A DNA stretch of 64,000 bases from Phocaeicola massiliensis B84634 = Timone 84634 = DSM 17679 = JCM 13223 (GCF_000382445.1 NZ_KB905472.1:1762899-1826898); one strand, 5' to 3'; positions 17,696-26,475 are shown, counted from the stretch's first letter. Numbers and translations are program-made. Notes: generated by a model from the letters alone, not told the origin.

Positions 17696-19900
17696 CTATT
17701 TATTGAACAATTCAAAAGTAAACTTGAACCCGAAAGTATCGAAACGTCCGTTAATAGTACTCACAAACGCACCTACATCAAAGATATGTGTACCTATCCC
17801 ATACCCCAACTCTATATAGGGATTTAAATGAGGCATGAACAAGACACCTGCATACAACCGCTCCTGTTGAATCATCCCCAACCAGCGATTCAATGGCTTC
17901 AATAGAATGAACGGTGATTCGTAAGTAAGATTGCCACGCCAATACTGACGGGAAGAGTTGTACCAACGTCCATCCAACAATTGAAAAGTTCCTCCGATTT
18001 CATCATTCCAACCTTCCGGCAAATTATGACGGGAGAAGTTGGCGAAATCCACAAAATACACATCATTCTGTTCTGTAAACATACCACCGCCTATACGGTA
18101 ACCTAAACTACGGATACCTCCTAATTTTAAATTTTGCTGAACATCAACTTCCCAACGTTCATGCGAACCGGTACTACCTAACACCCCTTTGATACCACGT
18201 TCATAATCTAATGTAAACGTAGGCATTTTCGAACCTACATTCATCTTACGATGTCCATTCATATAATAATACATTCCGGGAGTCCACTCAATACGTACAC
18301 GGGGTGCAAAGGTATTATACTCCGAGCGAATACCTTTTAGTGCCAACCAATCCTCTTCAGGCAAAGGCTTCTCTACCTCCAATCTTTTCTTATTTGCCAA
18401 ATAACGCCAATGGATAGAGACACCCGCCTTGATATACAAACCATTCACCACTTCAATATTATGGAACAAATTCAAATACACATCTTTAAAATAATCCAGT
18501 TCCACTTTATCAAAATTGAATGTACTATCAGGCAATTGTTTTAATTGGTCCAATACCACGCTACTATAAATACGGTTACCATTACCCACATTGATTTCAA
18601 ATCCCGCCTGTTTCTCGGGCCAATACTGAAACTCTGTGTCTGCCTTTACATAAAGCTCTTTACGCGTGAAGTTATAACCAATCTGCGGTACAATCCTTAA
18701 CAAACGCCCTGTATGCTGGAAGTAACGGTTATATTTAAACTTCTGCTTATAAGAGAAGCCCCGGCTATGACTGTAACTGAACAGCACCGGATTGATAAGC
18801 GGAGAGCAACGAACACTGCCAATACCAGCCAAGTTAACATTGTAGCTACTGATAAGAGCATCACCCAATTGCCCCCAAAACTCGATACTTTTACTCTTTT
18901 TCTTTTTAGGTGTATGCAATATCGTATCACGACGCATAGCAAATTTTTTATATAAGCTATCTTCATCTACAGACAAAGGCAAAGGGCGAAGTTCCTTGAA
19001 CTTATCTTTGTCCGTTATCAACTGAGCCGAGTCACAAGTCAACTGATAAGACTCCGTTAAATCATGATGATGCTTTTTACTCGACTTACGTCTGGCTTCT
19101 CCCTGATTATAATAATGTATCTCATGGTATTTCATCCAGGCATTGCAATTCATCTCCAGATGATTTCCTAAAAATTTAAATATCAAATTCAAATCAAAAC
19201 GCACAGGCAGAAATTCTTCATCACCTTCCTCCCCCATTATAATATTTACCTTAAAATTTATCACATCATATACTCCTTCAATATAAAGTTGGCGGATAGT
19301 CCATACCTGATCGCTTACCCACATATATCCACTGACCAACTGAGTTCCTTTAAATTTAGGAATAATAAGTATTTTATATTTCTGGCAATCATTAGGACCG
19401 GCTACCGAATCGAGTAAATAAGTATAATACCGACTAGCCTTCTTATCAAGAGGTGACAAAAGTTTATCCGACATCAAAGATGAAGAATAGATATTCATAT
19501 TCAAATACTCCGCTATATCGGCAATCTGTCCCCGGTCACGAGGAAAAGTGGAAGACACGGCTTTTATCTTACGATCATAGATATCAGGAGCCGTATAATG
19601 CATCTCACTCACAGACTCTATCATATAATCGTTCACATTCTTCTCAAACCGAAACATAGAAGGCACATAGCGAATAAGATGATTCCTCTTATGGACCTTG
19701 AGTTTTCCTTTTAAATACAAATCGGCTTTATATTCATCAATGATGCGTGAATAGAAAGGAGAAAACTGAAATATATTCTGAAGTATAGAATCGGCAACCA
19801 CAGGTTTATCGGGTATACGCTTCTTTGACCTTTTGGCAGACATACCCAAAGGAAGAAGCAAACATAATATCAGTATCCCAATAATCCGTATATATTTCAT
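17696..19900 (-). CDS. DUF5686-family outer-membrane-associated protein
   Basis: The 734-residue protein has a signal peptide (about 1-22) and matches the Bacteroidetes family DUF5686: an N-terminal globular part (FQFSPFYSRIIDEYKADLYLKG near 44-65) followed by many amphipathic strands and a final aromatic residue region (FGFKFTFELFNK), suggesting a C-terminal beta-barrel. Many relatives begin with a carboxypeptidase-regulatory-like domain; I do not see that domain here. Function is not established. It lies 81 nt upstream of the efflux operon and reads in the same direction, so cotranscription is possible. Confidence 0.72.
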   Translation of the reverse strand: MKYIRIIGILILCLLLPLGMSAKRSKKRIPDKPVVADSILQNIFQFSPFYSRIIDEYKADLYLKGKLKVHKRNHLIRYVPSMFRFEKNVNDYMIESVSEMHYTAPDIYDRKIKAVSSTFPRDRGQIADIAEYLNMNIYSSSLMSDKLLSPLDKKASRYYTYLLDSVAGPNDCQKYKILIIPKFKGTQLVSGYMWVSDQVWTIRQLYIEGVYDVINFKVNIIMGEEGDEEFLPVRFDLNLIFKFLGNHLEMNCNAWMKYHEIHYYNQGEARRKSSKKHHHDLTESYQLTCDSAQLITDKDKFKELRPLPLSVDEDSLYKKFAMRRDTILHTPKKKKSKSIEFWGQLGDALISSYNVNLAGIGSVRCSPLINPVLFSYSHSRGFSYKQKFKYNRYFQHTGRLLRIVPQIGYNFTRKELYVKADTEFQYWPEKQAGFEINVGNGNRIYSSVVLDQLKQLPDSTFNFDKVELDYFKDVYLNLFHNIEVVNGLYIKAGVSIHWRYLANKKRLEVEKPLPEEDWLALKGIRSEYNTFAPRVRIEWTPGMYYYMNGHRKMNVGSKMPTFTLDYERGIKGVLGSTGSHERWEVDVQQNLKLGGIRSLGYRIGGGMFTEQNDVYFVDFANFSRHNLPEGWNDEIGGTFQLLDGRWYNSSRQYWRGNLTYESPFILLKPLNRWLGMIQQERLYAGVLFMPHLNPYIELGYGIGTHIFDVGAFVSTINGRFDTFGFKFTFELFNK

Positions 19901-19927
19901 TAAGTCTTGTTTTCTTTATCCGAATAG

Positions 19928-19935
19928 CAAATATA
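19928..19935 (-). promoter_or_regulatory. -7 box for the DUF5686 gene
   Basis: TATATTTG on the minus strand fits TAnnTTTG and leaves a short leader before the ATG at 19900. No good TTTG lies at the expected upstream distance. Confidence 0.4.
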
Positions 19936-19978
19936 CAATAAAAATATTACGACCTTAAGAAAAACAAAAAACTTTAGC

Positions 19979-19986
19979 TACTTTTG
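19979..19986 (+). promoter_or_regulatory. -7 box for the GH20 gene
   Basis: TACTTTTG fits TAnnTTTG and lies 27 nt upstream of the ATG at 20014. The -33 element is not recognisable. With the minus-strand box at 19928-19935 it makes a compact divergent promoter region. Confidence 0.4.
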
Positions 19987-20013
19987 CATCTGAACTATTA
20001 ACCCTTAAAGACC

Positions 20014-21582
20014 ATGAAACATTATTCTATTTTAGTCCATTTATTACTGTGGGCGGTTTCCACCTCATTATCAGCACAAAATCTCTTCCCCACTCCGGCA
20101 AACTACCAAAGGAATAAGGGTGAATTTATTATTACGAAGGCTACTAAAACTTACGGAAATCAAACGTATGCCGACAAAATAGCCTCACAAACCTCTTCTA
20201 ATTTAACACAATCTAATGAAAATGCTGTAGCAAACGTCATCGCTTTTTTCATAGAACCACAACTGAAACTGGCAGAAGAAGGATATACCCTGCAAGTGAA
20301 AACAGATAGCATTATACTGAAAGCCGCTACCGAAGCCGGGCTTTTTCACGCCAAAGAATCCTTATTACAATTGTCGCGTTTCGGAAATGGAAAGGTAAAG
20401 TGTTGCACTATCAATGATGCCCCCCGTTATCAGTGGCGTGGTTTCATGCTGGATGAAAGCCGTCACTTCTTCGGCAAAGAAAAAGTGAAGCAATATCTGG
20501 ACATCATGGCTTCGCTCCGTCTGAATGTATTCCACTGGCATCTGACCGATGAACCGGGATGGAGAATCGAAATAAAAAAATATCCCAAACTGACTCAGAT
20601 AGGTGCCGTCGGTAATTATCATGACCCGAAAGCACCTGCCACATTCTATACCCAGGAAGATATAAAAGAAATAGTAGCTTATGCCGCTGAACGACAAATT
20701 ATGGTAGTTCCTGAATTTGACATGCCCGGCCATGCCACTGCTGTATGCCGCGCTTATCCTGAATATTCGGGAGGCGGTGAAGGCCGTTGGCAACATTTCA
20801 CTTTCCACCCTTGCCGGGAAGGAACTTACCGGTTTATCAGTGACGTACTGGATGAAATCGTGAGCCTGTTTCCTTCTCCTTATATACATATAGGTGGTGA
20901 TGAGGTACACTACGGCAATCAAAGTTGGTTTACCGATCCTGAAATTCAGAACTTTATTAAAGAAAAAAAATTAGTAGACGAGAAAGGACTGGAACATTAC
21001 TTCCTCCGCCGCGCTGCAGACATCGTAGCTTCAAAAGGAAAAACCATGATTGGTTGGGATGAAATAATTGATGCCGGTATCTCACCCCGCAAAGCGGTAG
21101 TAATGTGGTGGAGGCACGACCGCCAACACCAGCTGGTAAAAGCCTTGGAAAATGGTTATCGGGTCATATTGACGCCACGTCGTCCCATGTATGCTGATTT
21201 CACCCAGTTCGGTGCCCACAAAGTGGGACGCCAATGGGCAGGATATAACACCATAGAAAACTTATATAACTTCCCCGAGCCGATATCCCATTTGATGAAA
21301 GGATATGAAAACCAAGTCATGGGTATGCAAATGTCTTTATGGACAGAAAGAGTAGCCGACTTCAAACGATTGGATTTTATGGTCTTCCCACGCCTGATAG
21401 CTTTGGCAGAAGCAGCTTGGACACCTGAAAAAGCAAAAGAATGCAGCATGTTTATGCAGCGTCTGCCCTACTTCCTGAAATACCTGGATAGTATGGATAT
21501 CTATTACTTCAATCCCCTAAACCCGACTGAACGTGAAGAGCCCGGGGCTCCCGAAAAAGAGGATGTACTACAAAACGGATAA
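20014..21582 (+). CDS. Beta-N-acetylhexosaminidase (GH20)
   Basis: GH20 enzymes release terminal GlcNAc or GalNAc from glycans by substrate-assisted catalysis. The 522-residue protein has a signal peptide (about 1-21, ending LSAQ), the GH20 N-terminal accessory domain and a catalytic barrel with the RHFFGKEKVKQYLDIMASL segment, HWHLTDEPGWR (about 174-184) and the catalytic pair Asp296-Glu297 in IHIGGDEVHYG. It is probably periplasmic or surface-exposed; there is no lipobox cysteine. A host-mucin or peptidoglycan-derived substrate is plausible but cannot be distinguished. It appears monocistronic. Confidence 0.92.
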   Translation: MKHYSILVHLLLWAVSTSLSAQNLFPTPANYQRNKGEFIITKATKTYGNQTYADKIASQTSSNLTQSNENAVANVIAFFIEPQLKLAEEGYTLQVKTDSIILKAATEAGLFHAKESLLQLSRFGNGKVKCCTINDAPRYQWRGFMLDESRHFFGKEKVKQYLDIMASLRLNVFHWHLTDEPGWRIEIKKYPKLTQIGAVGNYHDPKAPATFYTQEDIKEIVAYAAERQIMVVPEFDMPGHATAVCRAYPEYSGGGEGRWQHFTFHPCREGTYRFISDVLDEIVSLFPSPYIHIGGDEVHYGNQSWFTDPEIQNFIKEKKLVDEKGLEHYFLRRAADIVASKGKTMIGWDEIIDAGISPRKAVVMWWRHDRQHQLVKALENGYRVILTPRRPMYADFTQFGAHKVGRQWAGYNTIENLYNFPEPISHLMKGYENQVMGMQMSLWTERVADFKRLDFMVFPRLIALAEAAWTPEKAKECSMFMQRLPYFLKYLDSMDIYYFNPLNPTEREEPGAPEKEDVLQNG

Positions 21583-21622
21583 CCGGCTTTCATCATAACT
21601 TCTATCATTTTGCATATAAAAG

Positions 21623-21750
21623 TGTGTCAAAACGCTGATAATACTGTCATTCTGAACTTTGCGAAGAATCTGCAAACATAAAGTAGATGTAAACAGCTCC
21701 TTCACTTTGTTCAGAATGACAAAATGATACACCATTTTAGTTTTGGCACA
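21623..21750 (+). repeat. Palindromic element, GTGTCAAAAC end-type with TCATTCTGAAC core
   Basis: Outer ends TGTGTCAAAAC and GTTTTGGCACA are near-perfect inverted repeats. Inside, GTCATTCTGAAC (21646-21657) pairs perfectly with GTTCAGAATGAC (21709-21720). The outer arms match those of the elements at 26476 and 57872, while the core matches the element at 40205, whose outer ends are different. It fills most of the gap between the GH20 and glutamine synthetase genes. Confidence 0.7.
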
Positions 21751-21883
21751 TTTCCCATAACATTCAGCAGACAGCATTCGGAAAAAATGAAGTACACATA
21801 AGTTCACTCCCTACTGCAAAACAAATCTCTTAAGTAAACTGAAAATTGATAATCAATATAGCAAATATTTAATCAAAAAGCAG

Positions 21884-21891
21884 TAATTTTG
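21884..21891 (+). promoter_or_regulatory. -7 box for glutamine synthetase III gene
   Basis: TAATTTTG fits TAnnTTTG and lies 30 nt upstream of the ATG at 21922. No TTTG was found 19-21 nt further upstream. Confidence 0.45.
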
Positions 21892-21921
21892 CACCGCAAC
21901 AACCAGTAAAAGAAAGACAAC

Positions 21922-24111
21922 ATGTCAAAAATGAGATTTTTTGCTCTTCAAGAACTTGCCAACCGACGCCCTGTCAAGGTTGACTATCCTTCTGAGAAGT
22001 TATCTGATTACTACGGCGACCACGTTTTCGACCGTAAGAAAATGCAGGAATATCTGCCCAGTGAGGCATATAAAGCAGTTATAAACGCGATTGAAAAAGG
22101 AACTCCCATCAACCGGGAAATGGCTGATATGATAGCCAACGGTATGAAAAACTGGGCAAAAACCTTCAACGTTACTCACTACACCCATTGGTTCCAACCC
22201 CTGACAGACGGAACAGCCGAAAAGCACGACGGCTTTATCGAATTCGGTGATGACGGCGATGTAATAGAACGCTTCTCCGGCAAACTGCTCATCCAGCAAG
22301 AACCTGACGCCTCATCTTTCCCTAATGGCGGAATCCGAAATACATTCGAAGCACGCGGCTATACGGCATGGGACGTTTCTTCTCCTGCTTTTATTGTAGA
22401 CAGCACATTGTGTATCCCCACTATTTTCATATCCTATACAGGCGAAGCACTTGACTATAAAACACCTTTGCTGAAAGCACTCGGTGCAGTGGACAAAGCA
22501 GCAACCGAAGTTTGCAAGATGTTTGACCCGAATGTAAAACGCGTGTATGCAAATCTGGGTTGGGAACAAGAATATTTTCTGGTAGACACCGTACTTTATA
22601 ACGCACGCCCCGACTTGTGTCTCACCGGCCGCACCCTGATGGGACATTCTTCTGCCAAAGACCAACAGTTGGATGACCACTATTTCGGCTCCATACCTTC
22701 CCGTGTCACCAATTTCATGAAAGAATTGGAATTGGAATGTCACCGTTTGGGTATCCCGGCCAAAACACGTCACAATGAAGTTGCCCCCAATCAGTTCGAA
22801 CTGGCCCCGATTTTTGAGGATGTCAATTTGGCAAACGACCATAATCAATTGGTTATGGATTTAATGAAACGCATCGCCGCCAAACATAATTTCACTGTAC
22901 TACTTCACGAAAAACCATTTAAAGGAGTTAACGGTTCGGGTAAACATAACAATTGGTCACTCTGCACCGATACCGGCATCAATTTATTCTCTCCGGCAAA
23001 AACTGCCGAAGGAAATATGTTGTTTCTCACCTTTATCGTTAATGTGCTGATGATGGTATACAAAAACCAGGACTTGCTCCGCGCTTCCATTGTAAGTGCC
23101 GGTAACAGCCACCGTTTAGGAGCCAATGAAGCTCCCCCTGCCATCCTGTCCATTTTCTTGGGACGCCATTTATCCCACATGTTGGACGAAGTAGTGGCAC
23201 GCCTGAGCGATGCCAAACTTACTCCCGATGAAAAGAAGGCATTACAGTTAGGTATCAGTCGTATCCCTGCCATCTTGCAAGACAATACCGACCGCAACCG
23301 TACCTCCCCCTTTGCTTTCACCGGAAACCGCTTCGAATTCCGTGCTGCAGGCTCTTCTGCCAACTGTGCTGCCTCCATGATTGTCATCAATGCAGCCATG
23401 GCTCACCAACTGAACGAATTCAAGGCACAAATAGACCGACTAGTGTCTGATGGAATGGAACAGGAAGAAGCATTATATAAAGTATTGAAAGAAACTATTA
23501 TTGCTTCTCAAAACATCCGCTTTGAAGGCGATGGTTATTCAGATGAATGGAAAGATGAAGCAGCCCGTCGCGGACTGACCAACATTTGCCATGTGCCCGA
23601 AGCCATCATGAAATTCAACGACCCGCAATCACGTTCGGTATTGATTGGCGAAAAAATATTCAACGAAAATGAATTAAATTGCCGTATCGAAGTAGAACTC
23701 GAAAAATTTACCAAGAAAGTACAGATTGAGAGTCGTGTGTTAGGCGACCTTGCCATTAACCATATCGTCCCCACAGCAGTAATATATCAAAACAGATTAT
23801 TAGAAAACCTACGTGGACTGAAAGAGATATTCTCTACCGAAGAATACGAAGAAATGACAGCCGACCGCAAAGATTTGGTACGTGAAATCCAACGCCGCAT
23901 CCTCTCTATCAAAAAAGCCGTACATGATATGACCGAAGCCCGCAAGGTAGCCAATCACCTCGGCAGTCAGGTTGAAAAGGCATTCAGCTATGAAGAAAAA
24001 GTCCGTCCCTACCTTGAAGAAATTCGGGAACACATTGACAGTTTGGAACTCGAAATCGATGACGAAATCTGGCCATTGCCTAAATATCGCGAATTATTAT
24101 TCACGAAATAA
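21922..24111 (+). CDS. glnN: Glutamine synthetase, type III
   Basis: The enzyme makes glutamine from glutamate and ammonia with ATP, the main ammonium-assimilation route in Bacteroides. The 729-residue length is diagnostic of type III, far longer than GSI (about 470) or GSII (about 350-430). It has the GSIII-specific N-terminal domain, the catalytic segments FLVD and HNEVAPNQFELAPIFED (metal and substrate ligands), the ATP-site stretch GVNGSGKHNNWSLCT, and a C-terminal helical extension (about 600-729). It is followed immediately by a strong Rho-independent terminator, so it is monocistronic. Confidence 0.95.
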   Translation: MSKMRFFALQELANRRPVKVDYPSEKLSDYYGDHVFDRKKMQEYLPSEAYKAVINAIEKGTPINREMADMIANGMKNWAKTFNVTHYTHWFQPLTDGTAEKHDGFIEFGDDGDVIERFSGKLLIQQEPDASSFPNGGIRNTFEARGYTAWDVSSPAFIVDSTLCIPTIFISYTGEALDYKTPLLKALGAVDKAATEVCKMFDPNVKRVYANLGWEQEYFLVDTVLYNARPDLCLTGRTLMGHSSAKDQQLDDHYFGSIPSRVTNFMKELELECHRLGIPAKTRHNEVAPNQFELAPIFEDVNLANDHNQLVMDLMKRIAAKHNFTVLLHEKPFKGVNGSGKHNNWSLCTDTGINLFSPAKTAEGNMLFLTFIVNVLMMVYKNQDLLRASIVSAGNSHRLGANEAPPAILSIFLGRHLSHMLDEVVARLSDAKLTPDEKKALQLGISRIPAILQDNTDRNRTSPFAFTGNRFEFRAAGSSANCAASMIVINAAMAHQLNEFKAQIDRLVSDGMEQEEALYKVLKETIIASQNIRFEGDGYSDEWKDEAARRGLTNICHVPEAIMKFNDPQSRSVLIGEKIFNENELNCRIEVELEKFTKKVQIESRVLGDLAINHIVPTAVIYQNRLLENLRGLKEIFSTEEYEEMTADRKDLVREIQRRILSIKKAVHDMTEARKVANHLGSQVEKAFSYEEKVRPYLEEIREHIDSLELEIDDEIWPLPKYRELLFTK

Positions 24112-24114
24112 AGT

Positions 24115-24139
24115 AAAAGGGAGAGCAATCTCCCTTTTT
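24115..24139 (+). terminator. Rho-independent terminator of glnN
   Basis: AAAGGGAGA-gcaa-TCTCCCTTTTT forms a 9-bp hairpin with a T run beginning four bases after the glnN stop codon. Confidence 0.85.
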
Positions 24140-24164
24140 CCGTTATTTTTCTAAGTTAAATTTC

Positions 24165-24192
24165 TTCTTTCATTATTTTCTTTCTATATTTG
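24165..24192 (+). promoter_or_regulatory. Promoter of the Crp/Fnr-family gene
   Basis: TATATTTG at 24185-24192 fits the -7 consensus. TTTC at 24161-24164, exactly 20 nt upstream, is a one-mismatch -33 element. Transcription would start near 24199, inside the dyad at 24191-24119+ described next. Confidence 0.5.
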
Positions 24193-24219
24193 TGCTCTAT
24201 AACACGGTTTTATAGCACA
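24191..24219 (+). promoter_or_regulatory. Dyad overlapping the predicted transcription start; possible autoregulatory operator
   Basis: CTATAA (24197-24202) and TTATAG (24210-24215) are perfect inverted repeats 7 nt apart, flanked by TGTG on the left and CACA on the right with a 2-nt bulge. The TGTG...CACA spacing recalls Crp/Fnr-family half-sites. Its position at the start of transcription of a Crp/Fnr-family gene suggests autorepression; this is inference only. Confidence 0.4.
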
Positions 24220-24222
24220 CCT

Positions 24223-24924
24223 ATGGTAAAAAAAGAATTATCAGAAACAGAGATTGCCGAAAGTATACCTGATTTGTGGCAACCTTTAACTCAAGAACAA
24301 AGAGAGTTCTTGGCTCAGAATTTTACAATACAAAAATATAAAAAGAATGAAACCATTTATTGTGAGGGAGAAACTCCCATGCACTTGATGTGCCTCCTAA
24401 GTGGTAAGGTAAAAATTTACAAAGAAGGTGTAGGCGGACGTAGCCAGATTATACGGGTTTTAAAAACAAAAGAATATTTTGCTTACCGCGCTTATTTTGC
24501 CGAGGGCAATTTTGTTACGGCAGCATCTGCGTTCGAACCGTGTACTATCTGCCTAATCCCCATGCCGGCCATTATGAAATTAGTGAAAGCAAATGCTGAA
24601 TTAGCATTGTTTTTTATCCGCCAGCTCTCAATTGATTTGGGCATCTCAGACGAAAGGACAGTCAACTTAACCCAGAAACATATCCGTGGCCGTTTGGCCG
24701 AATCGCTTCTTTTCTTGAAAGAAACCTATGGATTGGAAGAGGATGAATCTACATTGAGTATTTATCTTTCACGCGAAGACTTAGCTAATTTATCTAATAT
24801 GACAACATCGAATGCTATTCGCACACTTTCCAACTTCGCTACTGAAAAATTAATCACAATCGACGGTAGAAAGATAAAAATCATAGATGAGGAAAAGTTG
24901 AAAAAGATTAGTAAGATAGGATAA
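24223..24924 (+). CDS. Crp/Fnr-family transcriptional regulator
   Basis: The 233-residue protein (from the ATG at 24223) has a cyclic-nucleotide-binding-type beta-roll (about 30-125), a dimerisation helix (about 135-160) and a C-terminal winged HTH (LSREDLANLSNMTTSNAIRTL near 180-200). The frame can be opened at a GTG at 24190, but that lies inside the promoter, so the ATG is preferred. There is no N-terminal cysteine cluster of the FNR type, so it probably does not bind an iron-sulfur cluster. The effector is unknown. It stands alone between glnN and a large repeat-rich gap. Confidence 0.88.
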   Translation: MVKKELSETEIAESIPDLWQPLTQEQREFLAQNFTIQKYKKNETIYCEGETPMHLMCLLSGKVKIYKEGVGGRSQIIRVLKTKEYFAYRAYFAEGNFVTAASAFEPCTICLIPMPAIMKLVKANAELALFFIRQLSIDLGISDERTVNLTQKHIRGRLAESLLFLKETYGLEEDESTLSIYLSREDLANLSNMTTSNAIRTLSNFATEKLITIDGRKIKIIDEEKLKKISKIG

Positions 24925-24971
24925 AATTTCCTGCTTCCTTCTTTTTATTTAATATCATTGCACTCTCATCA

Positions 24972-25030
24972 CTGTAAGGGGGATGTGGTAATTATCCACT
25001 ACCTTCTGATTTAGGGTCCCCCTCCTACAG
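24972..25030 (+). repeat. Palindrome with CTGTAGGG/CCTCCTACAG ends
   Basis: CTGTAAGGGGGA at the left pairs with TCCCCCT-CCTACAG at the right. A shorter palindrome with the same ends lies at 35087-35120, after guaA. The interior also contains a small hairpin (GTGG...CCAC). Confidence 0.5.
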
Positions 25031-25040
25031 AAACAATCGC

Positions 25041-25093
25041 TTTCACACAGAATCTCTACAGACAGGAGCTTTCAATTCCCATTATGTGTGAAA
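25041..25093 (+). repeat. TTTCACACA/TGTGTGAAA short element
   Basis: TTTCACACA (25041-25049) and TGTGTGAAA (25085-25093) are perfect 9-bp inverted repeats around a 35-nt interior. Related copies lie at 1605-1657 (same direction) and 63270-63323 (opposite direction). Confidence 0.6.
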
Positions 25094-25172
25094 GGAACCA
25101 CACCTTTACCGGCTTGCCGACATAATGTCATCTTTCGGGTCAGCTGACACTATACCCTCCGATTTCCAAGCT

Positions 25173-25352
25173 CTGCATACGTTTTGAACTCTCTAAGTCG
25201 TTTCATTAACCAGACTAAACGTTTTCCTCCTTTCGGTTATGCCTGTCTGTCAGTCGAACTACTACAGTCTTCCACCGTGGACTGTATAGTCCGTTGCCGT
25301 AGACTGTACAGTCCATTGTAGCAGACTGTACAGTCCGCTGTCGGAGACTGTA
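25173..25352 (+). repeat. Dispersed repeat block with 22-bp palindromic tandem array
   Basis: Four to five 22-bp units occupy 25257-25352; units at 25279, 25301 and 25323 each contain a (G)GACTGTAyAGTCC-type palindrome. The 85 bp before the array (including CCTTTCGGTTATGCCTGT) plus the array reappear at 63852-64000 at roughly three-quarters identity by eye. There are no unique spacers, so this is not a CRISPR array. Confidence 0.65.
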
Positions 25353-25730
25353 ATAATCTTCCGTTTAAAAGACCTTGGCCGACCCTAAGAAACGGCTTAC
25401 TCTTCCCTTGGTTACGATACGCTATAAGGAGATAAAACAGTGATTTAAATCCCCAAGAAAACAATGCGGCTCCATCTTTCCCAAATAAGACCGGACCGTC
25501 ACGGAAAGCACTACGACCTTTTAAAAGCCACAAAACCTTAGGACACTACTCTGAAAATACACAGAGCTTTCATTGCCATACTGCAACCGGAACTTTCAGA
25601 GTATCCTCATATTAACTTCCCGATGTTTGTGAAACTCCCCCCTCCCTTCTGCACAAAATAAAAATCTCTTCCACCAAAAAACAATTTTCTTTTTCGGCTG
25701 TTCTTATCATAAAACCAAAACCAAAAAACT

Positions 25731-25883
25731 ATGAGCAAAGGTAAATTATGGGGAATAATCCTCTTTATATTAATAGTACTGGGATTCGGCATCTGGCTGT
25801 ACACTAGTTCTAATGTAAAAAAAGATGTAGACAAGGAAGGCATAGAAATATTAGATGATATGACTATCCCTGCCGTAAACTAA
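25731..25883 (+). CDS. Unrecognised 50-residue membrane protein
   Basis: A 50-codon frame opens with ATG and encodes a single strongly hydrophobic helix (residues about 6-24, WGIILFILIVLGFGIWLY) followed by a polar, acidic tail (KKDVDKEGIEILDD). The N terminus is short and basic, so the tail probably faces the periplasm. The gene ends 30 nt before the ferritin-like gene and reads in the same direction, so the two may be cotranscribed. I do not recognise a family. The clean helix-plus-tail composition argues that it is real despite its size. Confidence 0.6.
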   Translation: MSKGKLWGIILFILIVLGFGIWLYTSSNVKKDVDKEGIEILDDMTIPAVN

Positions 25884-25913
25884 ATAATAAACACTAACTT
25901 AAACTTTTTCATT

Positions 25914-26426
25914 ATGGCTAAAGAAACAGTAAATATCCTAAAGGATAAAATTGACATCGTAGAGTTATTGGCTCAACTAAATGCAGCCTTGTCTGAAGAA
26001 TGGTTGGCTTTCTATCAGTATTGGGTAGGTTCTTTTGTAGTAGAAGGTGCCATGCGCGGCGACGTACAACGCGAATTCCAAGAACATGCTGCCGAAGAAT
26101 ATAACCATGCAAAACTATTAGCCGACCGCATTATCGAGCTGGAAGGTGTGCCCGTGCTCGACCCGAAACAATGGTTCGACCTTGCACGTTGCAAGTACGA
26201 CGCTCCCGTAGATTTCGGTTCGGAAGTCTTATTGAAACAGAATGTCGAATCAGAGCGTTGCGCTATCTACCGCTATCAGCAAATTGCCGAATTCACCAAC
26301 GGAATTGATTTCACTACCTGTGACATTGCCAAACATATCATGGCTGAAGAAGAAGACCACGAACAAGATTTGCAGGATTATTTGAATGATATTGCCCGTA
26401 TGAAAGCATATATCTTAAAAAAATAG
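25914..26426 (+). CDS. Dps-like ferritin-family protein (DPSL)
   Basis: This 170-residue four-helix protein has a ferritin-type di-iron set: Glu28/29, the E-x2-H pair Glu62 and His65 (HAAEEYNHAKLL), Glu114 (ESERC), and Glu146/His149 (EEEDHEQDL). Two cysteines, Cys116 next to the iron ligand and Cys136, fit the thioferritin/DPSL group known from Bacteroides fragilis and archaea, which oxidise iron with peroxide and protect DNA or cells from oxidative stress. The DPSL assignment rests on these cysteines and length. It sits in the cytoplasm and follows a small membrane protein gene. Confidence 0.85.
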   Translation: MAKETVNILKDKIDIVELLAQLNAALSEEWLAFYQYWVGSFVVEGAMRGDVQREFQEHAAEEYNHAKLLADRIIELEGVPVLDPKQWFDLARCKYDAPVDFGSEVLLKQNVESERCAIYRYQQIAEFTNGIDFTTCDIAKHIMAEEEDHEQDLQDYLNDIARMKAYILKK

Positions 26427-26475
26427 CCACATCTGCCAATGTGCTTCCCATAGATACAGGAAGAGAAGAAAGGGA

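Larger units (their letters stand above)
24925..25730. other. 806-bp repeat-rich intergenic region
   Basis: No convincing gene is present. The region holds, in order, a large palindrome with CTGTA(A/G)GGGGGA...TCCCCCTCCTACAG ends (24972-25030), a TTTCACACA/TGTGTGAAA element (25041-25093), a block repeated near the window end (25173-25352) containing a 22-bp tandem array, and a 9-bp inverted repeat ACTCTGAAA/TTTCAGAGT spaced 37 nt (25548-25602). Frames found here (for example leftward 25237-25533) consist largely of translated repeat and are discounted. Confidence 0.6.

Noticed and set aside
25257..25352. CRISPR array
   Set aside because: The 22-bp units are contiguous and have no unique spacers, and no cas genes are near.
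25237..25533. 98-codon leftward frame in the repeat-rich gap
   Set aside because: A large part of it is translated 22-bp repeat and it has no ribosome binding site or promoter.
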